Assembly (NCBI GenBank): GCA_000231825.2
Contig: AFXF02001488.1
Span: forward strand, 372,001-436,000
DNA: 64,000 nt
DNA from: Tetrahymena elliotti 4EA
Lineage: Eukaryota > Ciliophora > Oligohymenophorea > Hymenostomatida > Tetrahymenidae
Direction of reading: 5' to 3'
Shown: positions 26,036 through 38,473 of the stretch, piece by piece
Numbering within the stretch: position 1 is the first letter of the stretch
How the letters are laid out: each line of letters starts with the position of its first letter
Made by a program: the position numbers and the translations under genes
Notes under the pieces: model-generated
What the model was told of the DNA's origin: nothing
The model's database searches: none
What the model saw: only the letters and a program-made list of their open reading frames with translations

Positions 26036-26383
26036 TTACATAATTAATAGAAAGTTTACAAGTTTTGTTTTGAAAACCCTAAATTGTGCCCTAAAATCAA
26101 TATTTAGACTAACAACATTTTAAAAAGTGTAAAAATTAATTTCAACATTATTTAACTTAATCAAATTTATTCAAATAAACCTATTTTTTTGAAGTTAAAA
26201 TATATTAAATTTACATAAAATCAAATCCTTTATAAATATATTTTTAAGTTACAAATAATTTATAACTTATATATTTCGAATTTGAATATTAGTATGATAT
26301 TAATAATAATAATTTGTTCTCATCAATTGTAAAGCTTTTGATTAAATTCCTTATTAGATTACTAAAATTAGATGTTAATATAC

Positions 26384-26464
26384 AAATACGAGAAGGAAAA
26401 ATAATAAAGAAATACGAGAAGAAATAATAATAATAATCAAATACGAGAAGAAAAAATAATAAAT
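26384..26464 (+). repeat. three-copy minisatellite upstream of the polyQ-CaaX gene
   Basis: Three tandem units of about 26-29 bp, each starting AAATACGAGAAG and continuing with an A/T-rich segment. The repeat ends about 110 bases before the ATG at 26572. The conserved CGAGAAG core stands out because G and C are scarce here. Confidence 0.75.
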
Positions 26465-26571
26465 TTATTCTAAAGACGTAGAATAAATACTTCATTTGAG
26501 TTACCAAATTACATATAATAAACAAATAACATAAAAATAAATCAACTAAAAAAAAGTTATATATTTTATTG

Positions 26572-28056
26572 ATGTAAAGAGCTATTTCAAAGGCTGCAAT
26601 TTAAGCAGGTAAAAAAAATAATGTAGGACTATTCTTTGAAAATATAGCTTAGTTAATGAAACATCGTGACTTACATGGTGCATAATTAAGCCATTTTGAT
26701 AAGATAAAGGAAATATGTAATAATTTCAAAGAAAGAACAGACTTGACTGGCATGTAACTTTGCTATTTAGCTCTCCTTTATTGTCATTTCTTTGTTGAAA
26801 TGGATGATGCTTATTCATTAATGGCTAAGGCTATTGCTAAAGATCCATCTAATGATATCATTAAGCGTGAAAAGCTAATCATGTAGTATTATGATGGACA
26901 ATAAGAAGAAGCTGAAAAGGATTTTTAAACTTTGAAGTCATAAATGAAAGATCAGGCAATAATCTCAGAATTAACTACTTACTTTACTCAACAAAAGAAA
27001 ATGAACGCTGCTCTTTAGTCTATTTTCGAATTGTTTGGTACTGAGTAATGGGAAAAAGCAAACTCCTTAGTAGACTAAAATCTTAAAGAACTAGGTGGTG
27101 TCAACCCAAATAATCTTACTTTATACAGAATGAAAATGGATATTTTACGTGCTTTAAAAAAAATGAAAGAATTAGGTTAATTTTATGATAATCTTGCAAA
27201 ACAGGCACCTAATTAAAATGGCTACTATTAATATGCTGGTGATGTATATTTGGAGATTGGAATGAAAAATGAAGCAATTAAATCTTATGCTAATTATTAC
27301 TTAAATGAATATTAAGATATGGAAGCTCTTACTAAATATCTTGAACTCATTGATAAAGATACTTAAATTAAGACGTTAAAACATTTATTGGATTCTAAAA
27401 TTGCTTAACCATACTAAAAATAGGAAATTGCTGATAAACTTAATGAACTCGGAGTCTAAATTAATGTAAATGCCAATGACTCAGATGAGGAAGAATAAGT
27501 ATAAAGAAATAATAAGGTTGTAGCAGAAAATCAATAATATTTGTAATAATGGCAAGAAAATTAACAATCTTCTACTGAAAAAAAAGAAGTTCCATATTAA
27601 TCTCATGAGTAATAAAAAGTTTCTCAAGAATAAACCCAAGTTCATCAAGAACAAAAATAGGAATCTCATGTTATACATGTTTAATCTGAATAAAAATAGA
27701 TTCACACTGAAGTAGCTTAAGTTTAATAATAATAGTAATTCAATAATGAACAGTAGTAATAATAATAATAATAATATTAACAACAGTAATATTAACAGCA
27801 ATAATATGAATAACAATAATATTAACAACAACAACAACAACAACTACAATAACATTAATAATACTAGTAGCAATAACAATAATAATAGTAATTATACTAG
27901 TAACAATAGCAATAATAATAGTAATAAAACGAGTAGCAAAAGTAATAGCAATATCAATAATAAAATAATGAATAATAACAAGGATAAGGATAAGCCCCAA
28001 AGCAAATTGAAACTGTAGAAGTATCTAAGGAATCAGCATGCTGCACAATTTTTTGA
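26572..28056 (+). CDS. helical-repeat (TPR-like) protein with polyglutamine tail and C-terminal CaaX box
   Basis: A single exon encodes 494 residues. Residues 1 to about 300 form paired amphipathic helices with TPR-like patterns (LCYLALLYCHFFVEMDDAYS, AGDVYLEIGMKNEAIKSY), though no formal family was recognised. An acidic hinge (NDSDEEEQ) leads to a Q/E/H-rich stretch and then about 90 residues that are mostly glutamine, encoded largely by TAA and TAG with some CAA. The final residues are SACCTIF followed by TGA, so the last four (CTIF) fit a CaaX prenylation box, with a second cysteine just before it that could be acylated. The prediction is a membrane-tethered adaptor with an aggregation-prone linker. 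Other-frame ORFs over the repeat (poly-N, poly-I/V) are shadows. Confidence 0.85.
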
Positions 28057-29611
28057 TTCAATAATAGTTATATAAATTTTTAAATTAATATGTAGCTAAT
28101 TTGGTTTTAAAATAAAGTTTTTATGCTTTCGAATTAATTTATTTAGTCAATAAATTTCATGTTTTACTTTTCATGCATGAATTTTACATTTAAAAAAATG
28201 CAATTTTTCTAAAACTTGTTATTTTTTTTTTAAATTTTTATTTTTTAAGATTTTTAGCAAAAAATTCTTTTTTTTCACTTCATTCACTATTGAATGTGCT
28301 TTCAATTTATATTTGCTTGTTTTTAAAAATTAAAAAAAATTTAATTTAATTATTACTTTTGAATGCTAAATTTAAAACTCCTCCCTTTCATAAAATCGCA
28401 GTAAATATCTTATAAACTCTGATAAAAAAGTAGAAAATACAAGAAGATTATTAAACATTTAAATTTTAAACTAAAAATAATAGAAATTACCCCTAAGTAA
28501 GGAGCTAATCAGCAGAATTTCAATTTTAGGAATTGTTATATTTCTAATTAAATCTTTTGGTAAATAGATTAAATATAATTTTGAAAGGATTTTCTATTTT
28601 TATTCTAGGAAGTGATACTAAATTTATTATTTTTTTCCCTCAAGATATTTTATTTTCAACTTAGCTTGTTTTGTAATAGAATGAGCTTTTTGAATGAAAT
28701 TTTTGTAAATATTATGGGTATTATCATAAACTATTTCAATATTATTCATATTGAATAAAAGAGTAAAGATAATATGATTGAAAAAACTCAATTTTTAGCA
28801 ATCATAAAATAATTTATGAAAAAAATTAAAAAAAAATCTTTAAGAATAGTTTTCTAATTTTTTAAAAAAGTTAATTTACTTATTTACTTATTAGAATGTA
28901 TTAATTTCATATTGATTTTTTAGTGAAATTGGGAATATAATTTTATTTTACCTAGAATATAAATGTTAAGAATGTGAAAAAAAACTTATTTGAGTAATTT
29001 TTAACTTACTACTTTTAAATAAGATAAAATAGTAAAACTGATTAATTTTTTCATTAAGAGATTATTTTATTAATAATAATTATTTAAAAGATAGAAATTA
29101 CATAATTATTAGGTATAGAATATATGTACTAAAAATTTACTCAGAATTGTAAATCTTTTAATGACAGATTTCAATTTTAACAAAGCAAACAAAAGTAATA
29201 TATTTATTAGAAAAAACAAATTTACATTCTTTTTTAGCTTATTTTTTATGATTCATAATTTTTAGTTAAGCTTTGATCATGTATTATGATGACAAATGAT
29301 AATTAAAATTTAATTAAATGTAAGATTAGTCAATCATAGATATTCTATAAGAAAGGATAAAATTAAGTACTATTAATGTTGAAATTTAGTAATTAAATTA
29401 TTCTAAAATACTCAATTACTAAATTTTATATCCAATTTATTTTGGCTTTATTCTTGTAAAAATCAATATTTTTAAACTTTTTTGATACTTCTATTTCAGA
29501 GTAATTCAATATATGATCTCAAAAAGATGAAGCGTCTATTAGATATTCCTCTTTTTTATAAACAGCTTGTAGCTTTTTTTAAATATTTTTAGAAAGTTAC
29601 AATTTTTTTTA
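28057..29611. other. intergenic spacer (may contain unrecognised 5' exons)
   Basis: A+T-rich sequence. Its right end (about 29490-29611) follows a splice-acceptor-like TTTCAG and could include an upstream exon of the next gene, reading SNSIYDLKKMKRLLD, but I could not join it in frame. Confidence 0.4.
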
Positions 29612-31019
29612 GATTTATTTGCAAATAAATAACAGTAATCTAATAATTCAGAATATTTAGATAATTTTTTGGAGAGAATAAACATCAACAATTATGTACA
29701 TGATGAAAACAAAATCAAATTTTTTATTTAATAAAATCATAAGCAAAATTTTATTTTTGTAGGAGATTCTTCAATTTAGTTATTAGGATATTTGAGTTGA
29801 ACAGATTACATTAATTTGATTATAATAAATATATTAAATAAGCAAAAAAAAAAATATTAATCAGAATATAAAAACATTTAAATAAATTAATAATTATAAT
29901 CAACAAGTCTATTCACTCATTTCAAAATCTTCTCAGTGTTTTGGAATGCTCAAATAATTAGAACACAATAGCAAAAATAACTGCTTTAGTTCTTCTGAAT
30001 TAAATGGTAATCTACAATCGTCGGATTTTTATAGCTAAAAGAATTCTTAAGTTTAAGAAATTAGATTCAATAGTGTTCGAAGTTTTAAAACTAATAAGAA
30101 TCCATTTACTTAAAAAAAGAATATTAAACCTCCTTAGTCTGATTGTAAAATCTAAAACCAATTTAGGACTCAACAATAACAATAAAAACCATCCTTTTGC
30201 AAAATATTAAATAAACAAATTGATATTGAAGAGTCTCTTTTTGCTAGCCTCGAAAAAAGTAGATTAAATAATATAGATGAAACTTACTAATAAATAATGT
30301 AAAGTGGCAGCGCTGATAACTAAGATAGCATATAACATAGATTAATAGAATAAGAAGTTATAATAAATAAAGATAACAGATTTAATTTGAATATTAATTA
30401 ATAGAATTATTCTAGTGATAGTTCAAGTGATACTGAAACAAGTAGCTGCGTTTAATGGGAAGAAGTTATGCAAAATAGAAATAACTTGATCAACATTCTT
30501 TAAGAGATATTATTTGATTCTAATGAAAATATTTAGCCAATCAAGAAAAATAATAGCCTATAAAAATTTAATATAATTTAAGAAAGTCAACCAAATTCTT
30601 TTGGCTAAATAAATAAGCTTAAAAATGAATCTAATCTTAAGCAAGAAATTTAGACATTATATAACTAACCAAAAGAAGGACTGAAAAAATAAAATAATTA
30701 ATAGGCATCTCCTCTTTCAGATAGAATGAGTAAAAACGAAATTGAATCAATAGATAATAAACTACAGTTGGAAGAGGTAGTAGACGAATATTTAGATGAA
30801 AAAGAAAGCCTTTATTTTATAAAAAAACAAAATAGACATTCTATCTTTGGTTCTATATAAAGCAATAGTGCTTAAAAAAATATACAACTTGGAAATACAA
30901 AAACAACTATGAATACAATAAATCTAAGTACTATGACTACTATTAACTAAACATTTTCTCCTCAAATAAATAAGAGAAATTCGAAATGCATAATCTCGCA
31001 GCAAATTAATTTAAATTGA
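29612..31019 (+). CDS. S/N/Q-rich acidic protein, 5' end unresolved
   Basis: The main exon, ending at TGA 31017-31019, is continuous from about 29865 and strongly coding (DIEESLFASLEKSR, EEVVDEYLDEKESLYF). Upstream, 29612-29757 reads as protein in another frame (NNSEYLDNFLERININN) and joins it across a GT...AG intron at 29758-29864, which also removes an in-frame TGA. No initiator ATG or further exon could be placed with confidence; if the upstream exon is wrong, the first ATG in the main exon is at 29946. The product is low complexity with acidic serine-rich clusters (SSDSSSDTETSS), without membrane segments or a recognised domain. Confidence 0.6.
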
Positions 31020-32345
31020 TTAAAATTTAGAAATTTCTTTTAATATAAAATTTTTTGATATTATTGCATTAAATAATTCAAATTTACTCAAAAATGTGAT
31101 ATAAAAATCTCTTTTTTGAATTGGAATAAATCAAAATAAAAGAAAAATAGCTAAAAAACAGTTTATATATCAATTTTGATACATAAAAATATATAACAAA
31201 TAAATAATAATCAATTTAATATTCTATTAGAACTATGATAATCTAAGTACCTTGAGAAAGAATCATTAGAGACTTCAAGAAATTTAATTTATTCCTTAGT
31301 AACCAAAATTAATTAATCAAACAATTTTAAAAGCAAAAAAATATATAAATACTATAAAAATCTCCCTACAATAAAAATAACAAAATCCAAATTCAAGCTC
31401 TGCAATATCCACAAATAAAGTTTAAATATCTTATACTTTGATTTATTTAAAATTAGAGACACATATAATTACTTGATCAGCACTTACCATTTTATTATTA
31501 ATCCGAAATTAATTATTTTCACAAAAAAAATTATTAAAACTTAAAAATTATTTTAATATTAAATATATAAATTCATAATACCATATTATGTAATTGTTAT
31601 TAATTCTTTAAAATTCTTTCATTCTAAAAATCTATAAACACTTTCTTGTAGTAATTTGTCTAATATAATCTTATCTTCAAACCATATTTTAATCATAAAA
31701 AAGTAAAAATTATTTTTTCCATATTTTTTTATGTTGCTGATTAATTTTTATCTTTTAATTTTTTAAATGCTTAAAAAAGTAGTTAGTTGTTCATAAAAAA
31801 ATTGAATATGTCAAGATTAAAATTTTATTTTTTATAATTTTTGATAAAAAGAATATTTTAAAAAAGACAGAAAGTTATTTTTTTATTTTATAATAATTAA
31901 CTTTCAATTTATTTTAAAATTAATTTGTATTATTTTACTTTTAAAATCTCCATGTTTTGTTTAATTTTGATACAAAATTATGAATAAAATCTTATTATTT
32001 TAAAATAATTTACAAAAATTATTAGTATATACAGCTTTGTATTATGAATTTTATCTAATTAGGGCATCCTAACATGTAACTGAAGATTTTATTTATATTT
32101 AATAAGAAATCCCATCTACTAGAACCAAACTACATCTATGGTCATATTAGTAGAGCTACTTTTTAAACATTATTGATTTATTAACTTATTTTAATTAAAA
32201 AATTATGAAGATATAAAAAGTTTTGAATTTAAAAGCATTAGAGAAAATACAAACAAAATATACTAGTAATATTTACAAAGAAAGTTATAAAAATAATAAT
32301 ATATATTTGACTTAATTAAATTTATTATAATTTTAGAGTTGTACT
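31020..32345. other. convergent intergenic spacer
   Basis: About 1.3 kb, A+T rich, between two convergent genes. No supported feature. Confidence 0.6.
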
Positions 32346-33419
32346 TCATTAGATATTTATTGTGTAAACTTCTTCTAATTTATAGTTAGATTATTCTTCG
32401 AAATATATTTGATCAATATATTTATCAAAAATCAAATTTTTAATTTCTTCACTAAATTTATTTCCAGAGAAGTTGTAAGAAAATGCTACTGTTTCAGTTC
32501 TAATTACTTTTTCCTTTGAACTATTCTTCTTGAATTTTTAATATTCTTCAGGAAGATCAATTTCAAACTATCTTTTCTTGATGAAGGTTCCATATTTGAA
32601 GTGGTTTGAAAAGTCTTTATTCCAATCTATATTTTTTTCTTCTAAGAGTTTTTTTATTTTTGCTTGGGTATGGAGACCATCAGTTTCTTTTACAGGGAAA
32701 TTGACATAAGCCACCATACTTACTGAATTTTTGATACAATCATAGCAAGATCTATTCATAATATTTACAAATTATTTATTTATTAATTTTAGAAAATAAT
32801 TTACCTCCAATAAATATTGCTGTAAACTTCTTGAATTGTGGGTACATTAAATACGCGACTATCAAAATAACATTTTGGATTTTTTAATTTAGAAACAGTT
32901 GATTCTGAATAATCTTCTAAATTGATTGTTTTATCTTCTATTCCTCTTAGAATTCCTCTAGTAAAATAATTTGTAGCAAAAGCTGATGTAAGGGAAACGA
33001 GTTTCATAATTTGATTAGCATAAGGATAATCGTTTAATTTGCCACTTTTATCAAAGGAAGGTAGATATACTAATGTTATTTCGTCTGATTAAGTATAACC
33101 AACAATAAAACTGAATTCAGAAATCAAAGCCGCAGTTGTTTCAACCCTAAAATGTAAATGAATTTCTTAATTTAAGACAATATTTTATTAAATTTATATA
33201 CATTAGCTTATGTAGCCACTCATCATATGGCTTTTTAAGACCCTTTGTGAATTTGGAAAATGAATGACCATCTATTCTCATTATTGCAGGCAAGGATGGA
33301 TCAATTTTAGAACGTGCATTTTATTCATATTCTTTCATTCTATCACCAATAGACTTATTGGCTTTGTTTTCATCACAAGCTATGTCTATTTCTTGTTAAT
33401 TTTCTTAAGTTTCAATCAT
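32346..33419 (-). CDS. Thg1-like protein (3'-5' RNA polymerase, TLP type)
   Basis: Three exons on the minus strand (33419-33202, 33146-32805, 32751-32346; introns 55 and 53 nt) give 321 residues. Thg1-superfamily motifs are clear: GDRMKEYE, the metal-binding RIDGHSFSKFTKG, the second metal site QSDEIT, and CYFDSRVFNVPT. These enzymes add nucleotides to RNA 5' ends in the 3'-5' direction. Canonical eukaryotic Thg1, which adds G-1 to tRNA-His, has a HINNLYNT-type motif after the conserved W-R region; here that position reads WRSCYDCIKNSVSM, which resembles Thg1-like proteins that repair or edit tRNA 5' ends. A TLP is therefore the better call. The start is the ATG closest to the family N-terminus. 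N-terminal mitochondrial targeting is not obvious. Confidence 0.9.
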
Positions 33420-36400
33420 TTTTTTTTACTTATTTTTTTAATTTTTAAACAATTTTTTAATTTATTTTTTTTGTTTTCTAATTTTTTTTGATTTTTAATA
33501 TTTATATAAAATAAATATAAAATTATATAGACACTTTAATCAAAACTGAATTTTTTATTGTAAGTAGTAGCCTCTTTAATTAAATACAATTATATAACTT
33601 AAAAAAAGTATTACATTTACTAAATAGACACTGTTAGGAGAAACTGTTTTGGAATTCTATTTATTTAAAAGCTATTTCTGCCTCAATTTTTAATATTTTT
33701 TACAAAAATCACAAATTTTTTGATAGGAAACTTTTTTTATTTAAACAACTCTCATAAATACAAAAATAAAAACTTCTTTGAAAACAAACAAAAAAATTTG
33801 ATGCCATTTTTCTGAAGAAAATTCTAGTTTAAATAAATTATTGATTGGGTATAAAATTATTATTTTAATTGATTCAATTGATTCAATATTTGAAATATTA
33901 AAATATTTAACTATATAATAAAATCATTCTAAATTAATTTATCCTCTTTTCAAAGCATGCATGAGAAGAAATAAAATATGTTCTTTTCTAATCTAAACTA
34001 AAAATATAAAATTGCAAACTAAAACTTTTAAATGATTATAAATTTTAAAATAGCACTAATCAAAGTAAAGCAGTAATTTTTTAACAATTCTAATTTATTA
34101 TTAAACTAAATTGCAATAAATACTCGCTAGATTTTTTTAATTCAATTTGAAAATTTTATGAAAAACATGAAATTTCTTCTAAAAATAAAAAAGCAGAGTT
34201 TATTCTTAAATAAATAAATAAAGAAAAAACTCAAAGCATATATTAAAATTAAATTATCTCAAAAATAACTTATATAAAGTTTTAGCTTATTGTATTTCAC
34301 AGAGATTTTAAGAAGCCTTTTTAAAAGTTTATTTAATTTTATTGAAATTTCACACAAAATTTTTTTGAAATAAATAGTAAATATTTAAACTAAAATAAAT
34401 TTTTTGGCTCCTTTATTAAATTATTATTAAGACATCCATAGAATTTTTTATTTTTAAAAGAAAATTATTTTTTTACCATTTAATTATGATAAAAATAAAA
34501 TATGTAGAAATTTAAGATTCAATTTATTGAGCATATTAAATATTTAAAATAATTTCTAATTAGAGTTAAATTTTATAAAGAAAAATTAAATGAAAATTGG
34601 AATAACATCTGCAATATAATTTAAATTAGACCTTTTTAAAAATATATTTTTAATAAGAAATAATAAAAAATATTACTTAAATAAAGCATGTATGTTTATT
34701 AAATAAAATAAATTTAATCTTAGTACTGAATAAGCCTCAATGTAAAATTTAATAATATTACTAAATGACTATTTTTAGATTTAGAAAAATATTTCTAAAA
34801 CAAGAAAAAATATTATTGAAATTAAAAAGCAATAAAAACTATTAACAATTAAATATTTTTTTCTAAAATCATACATAAAATCAAAAAGCAAATAAAATTA
34901 AAAATACACTATTATCATCTAAATAAATTAATAATTAAATTATATTTCTCTAATAAATAATAGACTAAAAAATTAATATTTATAAACCTCTTATCAATTA
35001 TTGGGAGATTATTAAATTTTTTTTTGGTTATTTTTTTGCTTCTAAAAATTGTTGAACCTTAAAGAAGAATATTACAAAAGAGATAAAACCTCAAAAAGAG
35101 ATACCTAATCTAAAATTCTTTATGATAAATTTTGCATAATATATTTTTTAAAATAAGAATTTTCTAATATCTTAAAGATTTCTTAAATTTTGATACCAAA
35201 ATATACAACATTTGTGATAAAATAAATATTCTAAATTAAGAAATCTATTATAACTAGAAACTAAAAATAATTAGTTAAAACTGATAGGATCCTGTTTTTT
35301 GGTTTTGTCTAGCAAAATTAAGCATACATGTTTAATTTTTTTGTAAGCTTTTAAAAATTTAATACTGTAACTTAATAGCTATTAATACATCATTTGCAGT
35401 CAATGAACATTATTTTTTCAAAATAATTACACAGTAATGTGAAAGTACGTGATTTAAGTAGATATTCAGAAAATTAGAATATAAGATTGTCATAATAATA
35501 AATAAAATATGTAGAGACTTATCAAATATTTTAAGTGTATTTTTTTTCATCAAGAGATTTGTTAAAAAAGAAGATTAAAAAACTAATTTCATTAAAATTG
35601 CTAGAATATATGGGATTTTTTAAGACAATATTTTCTTTAATTAATGTGCAACCCCTGTTAATAATATATTACTTTTATTTTTATTTTTAAGAAAATTCTT
35701 AAATGAAAGGTTTGATATTTTATATGGATAGTTATTGTAGAAATATATTTTAAGAGAATATTTTTTAATAATACCAATATTTTAGATATTTACAATTAAA
35801 TTATGTAAGATGAATTTAGAAAAAAATTCCCTTTTCAGATATTGTTAATTTTTTTTTTTCAGAGATTAAAGGCTGATATTTAAGATAAAAAAATTCACCA
35901 ACTCTCACTAAAGATAACATTCATGATATTCAAAATTAATTTTAAACACTAAACAATAAGTTTTTCTTGTTTTTAGACACAGCAAAAAATAGATTCTAAA
36001 TCTTTATGAATTACAAATTATAATAAAATAGAAACCACACATTAACTCAATACTGCTTACATTTTTTTGAAGGAAGGGATACTAATATAAGTATAATTGA
36101 GTTTATACTATCTTTGTTTATAAATCTTTTAATTTTTTGTTTACAGACTTTTCATACCTTCATTAATTAATATTTTTATTCTTCTTTTTTCGGAAGTACG
36201 AAATTTATGTTTCTTTAACAAGAATTAATCTATAAAATGTTGCTAAAATATTATTGATAATTTTTTAATATTATTAATTAGAAAATTTTTAATTTCTATC
36301 AATTTACAAATATATAAAATTATATTTCTTATAATATCTTAGAACTTTGTAGTAGCTTTTTTATTACTTTTATAAGAATTTAACATGAAAAAAATAATGG

Positions 36401-38053
36401 TTGAATTTATTAAATTTTTTATTTGTGTTTGATATCATTTTCAGCTTTTCTTTAACAAAAGATTTTTCTGATCTCAAAAAAATAAATTAGTTCAAAATCT
36501 TCTCAATCAATTAAAAGGAAGAAGGAAAAATTGATTAGACTTATTTTGTTGTTTTACATAAGATTTTTGTAATACAAAAACAAAATCCAATAATAAATAG
36601 GAATCCAATAGTCAAATGATAAGAAATAAACTGAAAAAACAAAGAATATTTGTTAGAATGTTTGCATTTATTTTATAAATATAATTAGATGAAACAGGCT
36701 TTTAGCAAAAACAAATGCTATCAAAAATTAAAATTGATGGTTAATCCTTGCTTTAGGCAAAAAGAGATTACACATTTAAATTTATAATTAAAAGGGTGTT
36801 TTAGAAGAATTTAGATTTGCTTTAAATAGATTAATACAAGCAAAATGTGATAAGTTTATTTTATTAAAGATGATTACATAGGATTATATAATTTGTTAAT
36901 AAATTAATTTTCGAGATGACGAGATTTATTGAATAATATGCGAAAAATGATTCACTCAGCTAAACTTATTTCTAAAATATGTTTCTTTGCAAGTTTTATT
37001 CAATAATACCACTGGTTAATATTGTCTTATTTGATTTACTTATTTTGCTAATGAAATTCGTGGATTAATTGTTATATATTATAACTTACATTCTTATGAC
37101 ACACATGATTTTTTTTAATTTACACAATCTTCTCAGTTTTAATTGATTCAATAAAATTGTATGTCCATCCAAACTATTCATCCAAAAAAAACCAATTTGA
37201 GTTAAAATTATTAATTCTTTTTATTTCTGTATCTACTTACAGAAAGAAACATTTTTTCTAAAAAACTCTCCTATAAGCTTAAAAAAACAAAAAAAATAAA
37301 AAATTGAAGTAGTAAAATAATAAAATAAAATTTTACTCAACATAAAATGATTCTTTCAAATTTCTTTAAAAGCTTTTAAATAGTTTATAATATTTTCACT
37401 CTATGCCTATATATGTGTTTACAGATTACTATCTTAATAAAATTTGATATAAGAGCATTAAGAGTGGATGATGATATTTAAATTTAGCTAAATTTACTTA
37501 CAGAAATCCAAGAAATATTTACAATAAAATATTTTTGTAAATTTCGAGGATTATTTTAAGAGTTAATAAGTGGTGAAAGCATGATCAAAAATAAAATAAT
37601 TAGTCAATTTTCCATAATATTTTAAAAATTTAATGATATGGCTTAAAAGTAAAGAATAAAGCTATTTTTAGATATTAAAATGATAGATGATTTCAAATAT
37701 GTAAGTTGGTGTAAGTATAATTTATTTAAACCAGAAAAATTTGCAATGAAAACATTATGTGATTGTTGGGATTTATAATTATCAGTAACCAATTATTTTA
37801 ATGGATTATTCAGATAATTTATCAATCATTAATGACATTATTTACTATACACTTAAAATTCAATCATTTTTGCAATCCAATCAATTTTAATTTTGTGGAA
37901 ATTATAAAGAAATTGATTAATACATTGGGTTGTAACACAATTTAGTTTTGTTGCACTCTTTTTTTTTGTATTTATAAATTCATAACCCAAGTTGATTGAT
38001 CTAAATATTATAAATAATTAAAAACAAAAAAAAAGTTTAAAAAATAACAAATA
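33420..38053. other. 4.6-kb intergenic region
   Basis: Long A+T-rich spacer. The only possible gene is the 65-codon ORF at 37638-37835. No tRNA, repeat array or coding-like composition was seen elsewhere. Confidence 0.55.
37638..37835 (+). CDS. small ORF, possible 65-residue protein
   Basis: ATG to TGA, 66 codons, with protein-like composition: three cysteines and two tryptophans in segments such as MIDDFKYVSWCKYN and TLCDCWDLQLSV. It ends about 220 bases before the ATG of the next gene on the same strand. It could be a real short gene, an unrecognised 5' exon, or chance. No signal peptide and no family recognised. Confidence 0.25.
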
Positions 38054-38473
38054 ATGAGAAAGATTGCTCTTTTCTTAATTGTCTGCACTGCTCTTTGTGC
38101 TGCTAGTCCTTTGACCAGCTTCATCAACAACTTGTTGGGTTTATCCGGTACTGGTAACACCTAAACTGTTCTTGCATCCTGCTTCACTGACTCAACAGGT
38201 ATGAGAGATAACAACCTCTATGCTGGTAACAACTATGCTGAACTCTCTATTGACTACAAAAGCAAGGACTTCAAGGCTCTTGGTGGACTTCCTTATGGCT
38301 ACAAGCTCAGAATTACCTACAATGGCAATTCAATCATTGCTACCAAGGGAGACGTTGGTGCTGGTGGTCCTAATCATCCTAAGATTGATATCCACAAGAA
38401 AGCTGCTCAAGCCTTAGGTATCAACAACTGTGACGGTTTCCTCGCTAATGTCCAAATCGAATTCCTTGGTTGA
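38054..38473 (+). CDS. small secreted double-psi beta-barrel-like protein
   Basis: A single exon encodes 139 residues. A clear signal peptide (MRKIALFLIVCTALCAAS) is followed by a compact domain with two spaced cysteines and the pattern DVGAGGPNHPKIDIHKKAA then QALGI. This resembles the signature of double-psi beta-barrel (RlpA/expansin-type) proteins, where a D-x-G-P-like turn precedes IDLS-x-x-A-A-x-x-LG. Codon use is unlike most neighbours: TTC, CTC, AAG, ATC, AAC and GGT dominate, typical of highly expressed ciliate genes. The likely product is an abundant secreted or granule protein; an enzymatic role is doubtful. The fold assignment rests on a short motif. Confidence 0.75.

Noticed and set aside
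27740..28018. Other-frame ORFs encoding poly-Asn, poly-Ile/Val and poly-Leu
   Set aside because: They are shadows of the CAA/TAA/TAG glutamine repeat in the real gene.
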